Shown here piece by piece: positions 9,374 to 17,761 of a stretch of 64,000 nt of DNA. How positions within the stretch are numbered: the stretch's first letter is position 1; each line of letters begins with the position of its first letter. The DNA is from Acidobacteriaceae bacterium. Lineage in GTDB: Bacteria > Acidobacteriota > Terriglobia > Bryobacterales > Bryobacteraceae. The stretch covers positions 1 through 64,000 of the forward strand of contig JAFAMD010000068.1 of assembly GCA_019233755.1 (NCBI GenBank), given 5' to 3'. The notes under the pieces were generated by a model that was not told where the DNA came from, made no database searches, and worked only from the letters and a program-made list of their open reading frames with translations. Position numbers and translations under genes: made by a program.

Positions 9374-9485
9374 TTGTGCGGCGAGGGGTGTGAGTTTAGT
9401 GCTCAGGGAACTACTCCTTCGGTGGGAATTTCACGTCTGCGAACGTGCGCAAAATGGGACGCTCTAAAACTTAATTAAAGCATGG

Positions 9486-9780
9486 GGAAACCGGATTTTT
9501 CCGCACTTCTTGAAGAGAACCGGCCACCTACCCGCCGCCGGTCCAATGAGACGGGCAGCGGTTTTCAGCCCGAATGCCTTGCGGGCGTCCGCCTCAGCGC
9601 GCGAGGATGTCAGTACGATTACCGGGATCCTGCAAGTGACAGCTTATTTTCGCAGGTTGAGGTCGAGAAAAACCAGGTCAGGACACCACTTCTGAATGGC
9701 GGAAAGCAGGCGCCCGTCGTCGGGGTTGTCTTCAATCAGCTGAAGCAACTCGACACAACCGGAACCGCCGAACGGCAGCT
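9486..9780 (-). pseudogene. Decayed response-regulator receiver (REC) domain
   Basis: Translating the minus strand across this gene-poor stretch gives recognisable receiver-domain pieces: 'LLQLIEDNPDDGRLL', then 'PDLVFLDLNLRK' (phospho-acceptor Asp region), an in-frame stop, then 'RIPVIVLTSSRAEADARKAFGL' and a degraded C-terminal end. The segment between the acidic pocket and the aspartate strand is shortened, and the alpha-3 region and the conserved KP loop are missing. This is the Rcp1/CheY-like type of single-domain regulator, broken by a stop and deletions. It lies between speA and the HD-GYP gene. No plus-strand gene is convincing in 9374-9882. Confidence 0.6.
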
Positions 9781-9882
9781 GAACTTCAATCCAAGGCAGG
9801 CAGTTGCCTGTTCCGGTTTTGCATCAATTGCTAAAGGTTTCCGCCCCTGAAGCCGATAGAGGAGTAAGAACTCGTATTCTCG

Positions 9883-11067
9883 ATGGCTACTCAATCGACG
9901 CCGTATTGTGGGGACTCTTTGCCGCTCGGAGACTGGAATGTGTCCGATTCGGCAGCCGGCAAGCCGGAACGGAGCGCCGGCCAAGCCAAGATTCTGCTTG
10001 TCGAAGCTTCGGCTGCCAACCGGCGAAAGATGCGGAGCGCTCTGGGCGAGTTTGAATACGAGCTGATAGAAGCAGGCACGACCTCGGAGGCGGTTGCAGC
10101 GGTATCTCTAAACGCCGTGGACCTGGTCCTTATTGATCTGCTTGCTCCGGAGATGGGTGCAACCGAGTTCTGCCGCATGCTGAAGAGGGCACCCGCCACG
10201 CAATTCCTGCCGGTGTTCGTGGTGGCCGGTTTCGATGACATCGAAGCCGAAGTACGTGCAATCGAGGCGGGAGCCGATGAATTCCTGATTGCGCCCCTGC
10301 GCCCCAAGGCATTCCGCGCGCGGGTGCAGGCAAGCTTGCGCTACAAGGCAATGATCGATTCGCTGGATGATTCCGAGACGGTGCTGTTTTCGCTGGCGCA
10401 GTCTGTAGAAGAACGGGATCCGACCCTCGGCCAACACTGCCAGAGGCTCTCGCTGATGGCCGCGGCCATGGGAATCGCGCTCAATCTGCCGCCGCAGGAT
10501 ATCGCCACACTGCAGCGCGGCGGATATCTCCACGATATCGGCAAAGTCGCCATCCCCGACAGCGTTCTTTTCAAACCCGGCCCGCTCAACGAAGAAGAGT
10601 GGGCAATCATGAAGAGCCATACGGAGAAAGGTGAGCGGATCTGCAGTCACATGCGCACCTTGACCGATATTCTTCCGATCATCCGTCATCACCATGAGCG
10701 TTGGGACGGCTCCGGATACCCGGACGGTCTGAAGGGAGAAGAAATTCCGCTGCTGGCACGCATCCTGCAGATGGCAGATGTCTACGATGCGCTTACAACG
10801 GCCCGGTGCTACAAACGTGCGCTCCTGCCGGAGGAGGCCATCGAGGTTATGAGCGATGAGGCGAAGAGAGGCTGGCGCGATCCGAATATGGTGGAATTGT
10901 TCATCGATATTCTGCCGATGTTCCGAACGCAGGCGCCGGCCGATTTTTCCCGTCTCTCACTGAACGCGCTTGCCTCCTCGCTCGAGAAGTTCCGCAAGCA
11001 GCCGGCGCGAAGCTCCAGCAGAACATCGCTTTTCGAAAACCAGTTCCAGTTGGCGAACGGGTTGTAG
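9883..11067 (+). CDS. HD-GYP domain protein with N-terminal degenerate receiver domain
   Basis: A 394-residue RpfG-like protein. The receiver-like domain (about 42-150) starts 'KILLVEASAANRRKMRSAL' and keeps the phospho-acceptor aspartate ('VLIDLLAPEM'). It lacks the second acidic residue, the conserved Thr/Ser, and the Lys of the KP loop ('LIAPLRPKAF'), so phosphorylation is doubtful. The C-terminal HD-GYP domain (about 165-340) has intact motifs: 'GYLHDIGKVAIPD', 'HHHERWDGSGYPDGLKGEEIP' and 'RILQMADVYDALT'. HD-GYP enzymes hydrolyse cyclic di-GMP. The protein probably controls c-di-GMP through a non-phosphorylation signal. Confidence 0.88.
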   Translation: MATQSTPYCGDSLPLGDWNVSDSAAGKPERSAGQAKILLVEASAANRRKMRSALGEFEYELIEAGTTSEAVAAVSLNAVDLVLIDLLAPEMGATEFCRMLKRAPATQFLPVFVVAGFDDIEAEVRAIEAGADEFLIAPLRPKAFRARVQASLRYKAMIDSLDDSETVLFSLAQSVEERDPTLGQHCQRLSLMAAAMGIALNLPPQDIATLQRGGYLHDIGKVAIPDSVLFKPGPLNEEEWAIMKSHTEKGERICSHMRTLTDILPIIRHHHERWDGSGYPDGLKGEEIPLLARILQMADVYDALTTARCYKRALLPEEAIEVMSDEAKRGWRDPNMVELFIDILPMFRTQAPADFSRLSLNALASSLEKFRKQPARSSSRTSLFENQFQLANGL

Positions 11068-11093
11068 CACTACGTCCGCGGTACGCTGCTTGT

Positions 11094-11858
11094 TTGAATA
11101 GGCCTTGTTTGAATAAGCAAAGAAGCGTTACCCCGCGAAACGCCAGTGAATCCTCTAACCTTAAGATTCTTAATGAAACGATCATTCAGTGCTTTCGCTG
11201 TCCCCGGCTGGTCGCTTACCGCGAGGAGATCGGCCGTATCCGGCGGCGCGCGTATCTTGATCAGGAGTACTGGAGCCGCCCGGTACCGGGCTTTGGCGAC
11301 CCCGCCGCCCGGCTATTAATCATTGGCCTGGCTCCGGGCGCGCACGGGGCGAACCGTACTGGACGCATGTTCACCGGTGACCGCTCGGGTGAATTCCTGT
11401 ATCGCGCGCTATGGGAAGCCGGCTTTGCCAATCAGCCCAATAGTGAGTATGCCAATGACGACCTGCGCTTGACCGATGCCTACATCACGGCTCCCGTCAA
11501 ATGCGTACCGCCTGACAACAAGCCGGCGCGCGAGGAGATTCTGAACTGCCGCCCCTACCTCGTTCGCGAGCTCGAACTCCTCACGAACGTGACGTGCGTG
11601 GTCACGCTGGGCGGCATTGGCCTTAATGCCTATCTGTCGGTGTTGCAGGATGCCAGCCTCATCTCATCGCGGGCGCGCTTCCGCTTTGCCCATGGCGCAC
11701 GATTCCAGACCCATCCGGGCGGGCCGATGGTGCTTGCGTCCTACCATCCCAGCCAGCAGAATACTTCGACCGGGCGCCTGACGGCGGAAATGCTGCGCGA
11801 GATTTTCCTGGAGGCACGCGGCCTGGTCAGACGTGCCGGCGCGGAGACAAAGGAGTGA
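11094..11858 (+). CDS. Uracil-DNA glycosylase family 5 (UDGb)
   Basis: About 254 residues. Family-5 motifs are clear: motif A 'GLAPGAHGANRTGRMFTGD' and motif B 'YHPSQQNTSTGRLT'. Four cysteines in the expected positions ('CFRCPRL', 'PVKCVPP', 'EILNCRP') fit the [4Fe-4S] cluster of this family. It excises uracil and other deaminated bases from DNA. The start is uncertain: the ORF begins at TTG 11094, and a second in-frame TTG at 11109 lies in a 15-nt near-perfect duplication (TTGTTTGAATA twice). No ATG precedes the first conserved cysteines. Confidence 0.87.
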   Translation: MNRPCLNKQRSVTPRNASESSNLKILNETIIQCFRCPRLVAYREEIGRIRRRAYLDQEYWSRPVPGFGDPAARLLIIGLAPGAHGANRTGRMFTGDRSGEFLYRALWEAGFANQPNSEYANDDLRLTDAYITAPVKCVPPDNKPAREEILNCRPYLVRELELLTNVTCVVTLGGIGLNAYLSVLQDASLISSRARFRFAHGARFQTHPGGPMVLASYHPSQQNTSTGRLTAEMLREIFLEARGLVRRAGAETKE

Positions 11859-11859
11859 G

Positions 11860-12336
11860 CTAAACAGGCCGTGGCGGCTGTGGCGGAGGATAGCCCGCGC
11901 CCGAAGCTCCGGCGGATAAATGGGAAGGTGCAGCATACCCAACACCCCGGTTCTGCAGGAGCCGCCGCGTATCGTCATTTAGAAGAACCCACAGGCCGTA
12001 GACGCCTAATGCCGTACCCAGAGGGACGTGAAACAGGTGCAGCGCCGAAACAATGATCATCAGCAGCCAGGACCAGGATTTGTAGTTGAGCAGGCCCCAC
12101 CCGCCAATGATGGATGGGAGCGACAGCACCAGAAAAAACACGCCGATCGCGAACCCGGCTGCCGCCACAATCGGCGCCACCATGGCAGCGGCGTGCGGAT
12201 CGTCGCCGCCGCTGATCGAGGCCGCGATAACACCGCCAATGGTGCTGGTTACAACGAATATGACCAGGCCCAGCAATGCAACCATCGCGCCCATCGCGAT
12301 GTTGAGAACGCCAAGAATCTTGATATGTTCCCGCAT
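11860..12336 (-). CDS. Small integral membrane protein, unknown function
   Basis: 158 residues with four hydrophobic segments: about 7-35, 55-80, 80-110 (including 'SIIGGWGLLNYKSW') and 95-120. A proline- and glycine-rich cytoplasmic tail ends 'PPPQPPRPV'. The arrangement is common in bacterial membrane proteins of unknown role found in soil bacteria. It ends 1 nt from the stop of the convergent glycosylase gene. No catalytic residues are visible. Confidence 0.7.
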   Translation of the reverse strand: MREHIKILGVLNIAMGAMVALLGLVIFVVTSTIGGVIAASISGGDDPHAAAMVAPIVAAAGFAIGVFFLVLSLPSIIGGWGLLNYKSWSWLLMIIVSALHLFHVPLGTALGVYGLWVLLNDDTRRLLQNRGVGYAAPSHLSAGASGAGYPPPQPPRPV

Positions 12337-12543
12337 CCGCTCCCTCCGCCGGCAGCACTCAGATCCACATGACGATGATTCTATCCACTTTGTTCCTTTT
12401 CAGGGCGTTGTAGCAACAACCGTAGGCCAAACTACTGTTGCAGCAAACGACAAGCGCTCGAATTGTGTAAATAGCAGAAAACACGATACACTGAGGGAAA
12501 GTTCGGGGCAGGCCTTGGGCGCCTGGCCCCCGTTTTGCTGCCC

Positions 12544-14145
12544 ATGAACTTATTCGGTCTCCTCTTATTCGTGCAGCCGACGATCGGGTCGCGGATCATG
12601 ACTGGTCTGTTTGACGATACGTTCGCCGGTATATACCAGCTCTCTCCGTTCGACTGGGCACTGCTGATTCCGTACTTTGGCATCCTGTTCATCTTGTCGA
12701 TCTATGGCGTACACCGCTTCGAGACAGTCTGGCGTTACATGAAACATGGCCGGAAACTGCCGCAAACGCCATCCAAACGTTATGACAAGCTGCCGAAGGT
12801 AACCATTCAGCTTCCGCTCTATAACGAACGCTTTGTCGTGGAACGGCTCCTGGAGGAAACCAGCAAGATCGAATACCCTCGCGAGCTCTTGCAGATCCAG
12901 GTGCTCGATGACTCCACGGACGAAACCCATCCCTACACCGAGCGGTTGTGCAATGAATATCGCGCCGCGGGTCTTCCCATTGAATATCGCCACCGTACGA
13001 ACCGTCACGGCTTCAAAGCCGGCGCCCTGCAGGAGGGGCTCGAGACCGCTACGGGTGAATTGATCGCTATTTTCGATGCGGACTTTGTTCCGCCCCGTGA
13101 TTTCCTTGAGAGAACGGTCCACTTCTTCGCCGATCCCGAAGTGGGCGTGGTGCAGACCCGCTGGAGCTATCTGAACAAGGAGTACAGCATCCTTACACAG
13201 GTGGAAGCGATGCTGCTGGACGGTCACTTCGTCCTGGAGCACGGCGCGCGCTGCGGGTCGGGTCTGTTCTTTAATTTCAATGGGACTGCCGGCGTTTTGC
13301 GGCGGAAGATGATCGACGATGCCGGCGGCTGGCAGCACGAGACCCTGACAGAGGATTCCGACCTGAGCTACCGCGCTCAACTGAACGGCTGGCGCTTCGT
13401 CTATATCCCTGGACTCGAGTGCCCCTCCGAACTACCCGTTGAGACGTATGGTTTCCAGGTGCAGCAGGCACGCTGGGCGAAGGGCCTGACGCAGGTGGCA
13501 AAGAAGTTGCTGCCGCGGATTTTCAAGGCGGACCTGCCGCTGCGGGTCAAGGTCGAAGCGTTCATGCATTTGACGCCGAACATCTCTTACCCCCTGATGA
13601 TCGTCGTCTCTATGCTGCTGCTGCCCGTGATGATCGTGCGCTTTTACATGGGCGTGTTCCAGATGTTCCTGATTGACCTGCCGCTGATTATCGCGTCTTT
13701 CTGGTCTATCTCGGCGTTCTATTTGTATGCGCAGCGCGAGCTTTACCCCAAGACCTGGTGGAAGTCGATCGCGTTCATGCCGATGCTTATGGCGGCTGGC
13801 GTGGCCCTGACCGTCAGCAACTCGAAAGGTGTAATGGAGGCCCTGTTCGGAATTCAGTCGGCCTTCGCGCGAACAGCCAAATACGCGGTGGGCACCCAAA
13901 AGGTGAAGATCCAGCCGACGGCATACCGCCGCCGCAGCGGGTGGCTGCCGTACATCGAACTGGCGATCGGTACCTACTTCATTGGAATGATCGATTTCGC
14001 CATTGAAACTTATAACTTCTTCGCCATTCCGTTCCTGCTTCTTTTCGTTTGCGGCTATTACTGGGCCGGCTTCTCCACCTTATACGAGGAATACCGGGGC
14101 AAGCTGGAGTGGCAGCGGGCAAAGAAACTGGCCGAGGCGCAGTAG
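12544..14145 (+). CDS. Membrane-bound processive glycosyltransferase, cellulose/glucomannan synthase-like (GT2)
   Basis: About 533 residues from ATG 12544; the ORF track begins at an upstream TTG, and an internal ATG at 12598 is also possible. One membrane span (about 35-57) precedes the GT-A domain with 'VTIQLPLYNERFVVERLL', 'LDDSTDET', 'IFDADFVPP', 'TEDSDLSYRA' and the processive motif 'QQARWAKG'. Four or five C-terminal spans follow. Such enzymes polymerise beta-linked sugars and move the chain through their own pore. Related enzymes make glucomannan or a long beta-glucan. No BcsB/BcsC partner is nearby. Confidence 0.82.
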   Translation: MNLFGLLLFVQPTIGSRIMTGLFDDTFAGIYQLSPFDWALLIPYFGILFILSIYGVHRFETVWRYMKHGRKLPQTPSKRYDKLPKVTIQLPLYNERFVVERLLEETSKIEYPRELLQIQVLDDSTDETHPYTERLCNEYRAAGLPIEYRHRTNRHGFKAGALQEGLETATGELIAIFDADFVPPRDFLERTVHFFADPEVGVVQTRWSYLNKEYSILTQVEAMLLDGHFVLEHGARCGSGLFFNFNGTAGVLRRKMIDDAGGWQHETLTEDSDLSYRAQLNGWRFVYIPGLECPSELPVETYGFQVQQARWAKGLTQVAKKLLPRIFKADLPLRVKVEAFMHLTPNISYPLMIVVSMLLLPVMIVRFYMGVFQMFLIDLPLIIASFWSISAFYLYAQRELYPKTWWKSIAFMPMLMAAGVALTVSNSKGVMEALFGIQSAFARTAKYAVGTQKVKIQPTAYRRRSGWLPYIELAIGTYFIGMIDFAIETYNFFAIPFLLLFVCGYYWAGFSTLYEEYRGKLEWQRAKKLAEAQ

Positions 14146-14293
14146 CCATCCTTCGCGAATAGCCAAAGGCTGCGCACTTCACGCGTCGACAACTCAAACA
14201 GCGTATTCCGTACCTGCGTAGCCCCAAATACTACAGAACCTAATCCCTTCGTCACCGGCTGCACTTCCCTCATAACTAGCCGAAGAGTGACAC

Positions 14294-15394
14294 ATGAGGC
14301 ATCTCAATACTTGGGCCTTATGTTCACTCAAAGTGACCCTTCCAGCCGGTCTGCTTCTGTTCGCCGCGGGCCCGCCTGCGTCACGCGCCGCCACCATCTA
14401 TTCCGTTCAAAGTCTTGCTGCACTGGGACCGGGTATTGCACAGCCGTCTGCTATCAACAGTTCCGGAACAGCGGTCGGCTATATGACAACGTCAAACGGC
14501 AGCTTGTCCGCGGTGACCTTCGCAAACGGACAAACAACCACTTTGGGTACGGATGCGATTGCTGTTGGCGTGAATGACTCGGGGCTGGTTGTGGGCGCCT
14601 CCTATCGCGGCATCGATCTGAGCGTAGCCGAATGGGCGAACGGAAAACTGACTACTCTCGATATTCCTGGCTACGCCACCAGCGTTAACAATGCGGGACA
14701 GGTTGCAGGCGGGTACATCACGCCGGCGCGCGAGTTACACGCCTTCGTGTGGAACCATGGCGTGCTGAACGATCTGGGTACGTTGGGAGGCGGATGGAGC
14801 TCCGCATATGGTGTGAATTCGTCCGGTCAGGTTACAGGTACCAGCCTGACGAACAGCTTCACCTTTGACGCCTTCTTCGACAATGGGAAAGGCATGTCCG
14901 ACTTGGGCACACTCGGTGGTAGAAACAGCTACGGTATGGCCATTAACAATTCGGGAATGGTGGTGGGAAATTCGCAGACCGGTTCCGGGCAGACCCACGG
15001 CTTCGCCTGGAACGGTTCTGGCATGACGGATTTGGGCACGTTAGGCGGTTCGCAAAGCTACGCCTTTGGCGTGAATAACACGAGTACCATCGTTGGCTCG
15101 TCCTTTATCACCGGCAATCAAGCCGAACACGGTTTCGTGTTTGCGAACGGCGTGATAACCGATCTGAACGCCTTGCTGCCGCTGGACTCGGGATGGGTGA
15201 TCGATGCTGCCTACGCCATCAACAATGCGGGCGACATCCTTGCCGAAGGAACGCTCCACGATCAACTCTACGCCGTGGAACTGGCTCCCGGCGCTCCCGG
15301 GGGCGGCGAAGTAGCGCCCGAACCTTCCACGCTGCTGTTCGCCGGACTAGGCCTGCTCGGACTTGGCGCATGGTCGCGCAGGTTCATTCGATAA
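14294..15394 (+). CDS. Exported HAF-repeat protein with PEP-CTERM sorting signal
   Basis: 366 residues. A signal peptide (about 10-35) is followed by repeated beta-type units containing 'DLGTLGG' (three clear copies) and 'HAFVW/HGFAW/HGFVF', the pattern of extracellular HAF repeats. The C terminus is a PEP-CTERM tag: 'APEPSTLLFAGLGLLGLG', then 'SRRFIR'. Such tails are cut and anchored by an exosortase during export to the surface or matrix. It follows the beta-glycan synthase by 148 bp on the same strand, so it could be a matrix protein, although co-transcription is uncertain. No exosortase is in the window. Confidence 0.85.
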   Translation: MRHLNTWALCSLKVTLPAGLLLFAAGPPASRAATIYSVQSLAALGPGIAQPSAINSSGTAVGYMTTSNGSLSAVTFANGQTTTLGTDAIAVGVNDSGLVVGASYRGIDLSVAEWANGKLTTLDIPGYATSVNNAGQVAGGYITPARELHAFVWNHGVLNDLGTLGGGWSSAYGVNSSGQVTGTSLTNSFTFDAFFDNGKGMSDLGTLGGRNSYGMAINNSGMVVGNSQTGSGQTHGFAWNGSGMTDLGTLGGSQSYAFGVNNTSTIVGSSFITGNQAEHGFVFANGVITDLNALLPLDSGWVIDAAYAINNAGDILAEGTLHDQLYAVELAPGAPGGGEVAPEPSTLLFAGLGLLGLGAWSRRFIR

Positions 15395-15486
15395 TCGTCG
15401 GTGCTGGCTAACCTAATAGGAATTTCTATGAAGTTCGAAAACTATACGATTACCTAGGGCAAGATCGAGCACAGGTACCGCTCTAT

Positions 15487-15500
15487 CTCAATCGATTGAG
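15487..15500. promoter_or_regulatory. Perfect 14-bp palindrome upstream of FAD oxidoreductase (possible operator)
   Basis: CTCAATCGATTGAG is a perfect dyad 78 bp before the GTG of the GlcD-like gene. A second imperfect dyad (GTTA-CGATCGA-TAAC) lies just downstream. The 183-bp gap between the PEP-CTERM gene and this gene has no ORF. A regulator of the GntR or similar type could bind here, but chance cannot be excluded for a 14-bp dyad. Confidence 0.3.
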
Positions 15501-15577
15501 CCGTTACGATCGATAACATTCCAGCCGCCGCTGTAGCTGCCAGTTTTCTCAGGACACCATCGCTATATCTTTAAGAC

Positions 15578-16957
15578 GTGGCGATTTCTACCGTTTCCGC
15601 TGAAAACTACTTAAGGGATGCATCCGGTTACTCGGGCGAAGCCGAGCAGGTTTTCGTCCCGGATACGACCGCCGAAGTCCGCGAGCTGGTACAAATCTGC
15701 TCGGCTAAAGGTATCCCGCTCACCATCTCAGGCGCGGGCACCGGCCTAACTGGCGCCCGCGTGCCGCACGGGGGATACATCGTCTCGCTGGAACGCTTTC
15801 GCAAGCTGGAAATCGAAGCGGGGCGCGCCCGCTGCGGAGCGGGAGTACTGCTAAGAGATCTGCAGGCCGCCGCCGGACGGTCGCGGCAGTTCTTCGGCCC
15901 AAATCCGACCGAAGATACCGCGTGCATCGGAGGGATTATCAGCACAAACGCAGGCGGCGCGCGCAGCTTCCATTACGGTTCGGTGCGACGTCATATCCTT
16001 GGTCTCGAAGTAACGTTCATGGACGGCCGGACGGTCTGGTTAAAACGCGGCGACCGCGTCGATTTCCCGATAACTCCTATTCGCCTGCCCGCGACTACCA
16101 AGAACTCTGCCGGCTATTACCTGCAACCGGACCTGGAATGGGTGGACCTGCTTGCCGGGAGCGAGGGAACCCTTGCAATCATCACGGAGGCCGAACTCCG
16201 TCTCCAGCCCGAGCCCGGCGCCATTCTAAGTGGCATCGTCTTCTTTTCGGCTGATGCCAATGCACTTGATGCCATCGAAGCCTGGCGGCCTCTTGACGAG
16301 TTACGGCTGCTCGAGTACATAGACGTAAATTCGCTTCGGCTCCTGCGTCCGCATTATCTCGAGATTCCTGACGCGGCGCAGGCGGCCCTCATGATCGAGC
16401 AGAACCTGCAATCGGAGGAAGACCCGGAGGTAGACGCCTGGACCCGGCGCCTATCGGAACACCGAGCCTTCGAGGAAGAGTCATGGTTCGGCTTCCGGGC
16501 AAGCGATCGCGAACGTTTTCGCACCTTCCGGCATACCTTGGCAGCCATGGTAACTGATATGGCGCGCCGCACCGGTTTCTCAAAATTCAGCACCGACCTT
16601 GCCGTGCCCGTTTCCCGGCATCGCGAACTGCATGCCTACTATAGACAGCGCTGTCAGGAGGTCTTTCCGGGTAAGTTCACTTTATTCGGCCATGCTGGCG
16701 ACGCGAATAATCACGTCAACCTCCTGCCTGCAACACGTCAGGAAGCCAATCGCTGCGAAGAACTTATGTACGAACTGGCGCAGCATGTAGTATCTCTGGA
16801 GGGCACGGTCGCAGCCGAGCACGGCATCGGGAAAACTAAGATTGAGCTACTGAAACTGATGTATTCCAGCGACGAGATCGAAGCAATGAAGGAAGTCAAG
16901 CGGCGGCTGGACCCCCATTGGCTGCTAGGCCGCGGCAATCTCTTCGCGCTCGCGTAA
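15578..16957 (+). CDS. FAD-binding 2-hydroxyacid oxidoreductase (GlcD/D-lactate dehydrogenase-like)
   Basis: 459 residues from a GTG start. The N-terminal PCMH-type FAD domain carries 'PLTISGAGTGLTGARVP' and 'GPNPTEDTACIGGIISTNAGG'. The C-terminal cap has the substrate and metal histidines in 'FGHAGDANNHVNLLP' and 'AEHGIGKTK'. The family oxidises D-lactate, glycolate or D-2-hydroxyglutarate. It is a single-chain form; no GlcE or iron-sulfur GlcF partner is adjacent. dtd follows 28 bp downstream. The exact substrate is open. Confidence 0.85.
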   Translation: MAISTVSAENYLRDASGYSGEAEQVFVPDTTAEVRELVQICSAKGIPLTISGAGTGLTGARVPHGGYIVSLERFRKLEIEAGRARCGAGVLLRDLQAAAGRSRQFFGPNPTEDTACIGGIISTNAGGARSFHYGSVRRHILGLEVTFMDGRTVWLKRGDRVDFPITPIRLPATTKNSAGYYLQPDLEWVDLLAGSEGTLAIITEAELRLQPEPGAILSGIVFFSADANALDAIEAWRPLDELRLLEYIDVNSLRLLRPHYLEIPDAAQAALMIEQNLQSEEDPEVDAWTRRLSEHRAFEEESWFGFRASDRERFRTFRHTLAAMVTDMARRTGFSKFSTDLAVPVSRHRELHAYYRQRCQEVFPGKFTLFGHAGDANNHVNLLPATRQEANRCEELMYELAQHVVSLEGTVAAEHGIGKTKIELLKLMYSSDEIEAMKEVKRRLDPHWLLGRGNLFALA

Positions 16958-16985
16958 CCCAGGTGGCTCCCCATAAATCCAACGT

Positions 16986-17429
16986 ATGCGTGCACTCGTC
17001 CAACGTGTCTCAGAGGCGAACGTTACCGTAGAGGGGCAGGTAACCGGCCAGATAGGCCGCGGCCTGCTGGTCTTCCTCGGCGTTAAGTACGACGACACCC
17101 CCCGTTTTGCAGAGAAACTGGCCGATAAAGTAATTCGCCTCCGCATCTTCCCCGATGATGCCGGAAAAATGAATTGCAGCGTCGCTGAAGTCGGGGGCGA
17201 GCTGCTGGTTGTTTCTCAATTTACCCTTTACGGTGACACCAAAAAGGGAAACAGGCCGTCTTATTCAGAAGCAGCCAACCCGGAAGTCGCACAAAGGCTC
17301 TATGAACACTTTGTCTCGACTTGCCGTGCGAGCGGTCTTCGAGTCTCTACCGGAACTTTTCAGGCGCATATGGAGGTGCGCCTTACCAACGACGGACCGG
17401 TCACAATCTTGTGTTCCATCGAAGCTTAG
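16986..17429 (+). CDS. dtd: D-aminoacyl-tRNA deacylase
   Basis: 147 residues, full length for DTD. It removes D-amino acids (and glycine misloaded on tRNA-Ala) from tRNA. The family motifs are present: the N terminus '[17 protein letters not shown]', 'SQFTLYGD' and the chiral-proofreading Gly-cisPro loop in 'TNDGPVTI'. It acts in the cytoplasm as a dimer. It probably shares a transcript with the upstream FAD oxidoreductase (28-bp gap). Confidence 0.95.
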   Translation: MRALVQRVSEANVTVEGQVTGQIGRGLLVFLGVKYDDTPRFAEKLADKVIRLRIFPDDAGKMNCSVAEVGGELLVVSQFTLYGDTKKGNRPSYSEAANPEVAQRLYEHFVSTCRASGLRVSTGTFQAHMEVRLTNDGPVTILCSIEA

Positions 17430-17479
17430 TAAATAGTCCTGGGAAATTGAACCTTTGTTGTGTTACTAAGTAGAGGTAT

Positions 17480-17761
17480 ATGGCAAAAACATCTGCGGCA
17501 CCGAGCAGAGAAATTCTAGAAGCGGCTTTGCAGGGACTCGAGTCCCAACGTGAGCGGCTTGACGAGCAAATAGCCGAGGTTCGTGGACTGTTGGGAGGGC
17601 GGGCATCCAGACCTGCTAAAACTCACAGTGCGCCTGCGCCTGCCGCTGCAGCCGCTAGCGAAACCCCACGTAAGAAGCGGGCGTTAAGTCCGGAGGCTCG
17701 GAAGAGGATAGCCGCTGCGCAGAAAAAGCGCTGGGCTGCTTTCCGCAAGAGTCAGGAATAA
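17480..17761 (+). CDS. Small basic protein with N-terminal coiled coil, unknown function
   Basis: 93 residues. The N-terminal half is a probable amphipathic coiled coil ('REILEAALQGLESQRERLDEQ'). An Ala/Pro-rich linker follows. The C-terminal end is strongly basic, with the motif 'SPEARKRIAAAQKKRWAAFRK', a short segment seen at the ends of many small proteins and in some nucleic-acid-binding proteins. A role in DNA or RNA binding is inferred only from charge. It overlaps the 3' end of cbiO by 10 nt on the opposite strand. Confidence 0.65.
   Translation: MAKTSAAPSREILEAALQGLESQRERLDEQIAEVRGLLGGRASRPAKTHSAPAPAAAAASETPRKKRALSPEARKRIAAAQKKRWAAFRKSQE

Noticed and set aside
12565-13380. 271-residue minus-strand ORF
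   Set aside because: Antisense to the glycosyltransferase with intact catalytic motifs.
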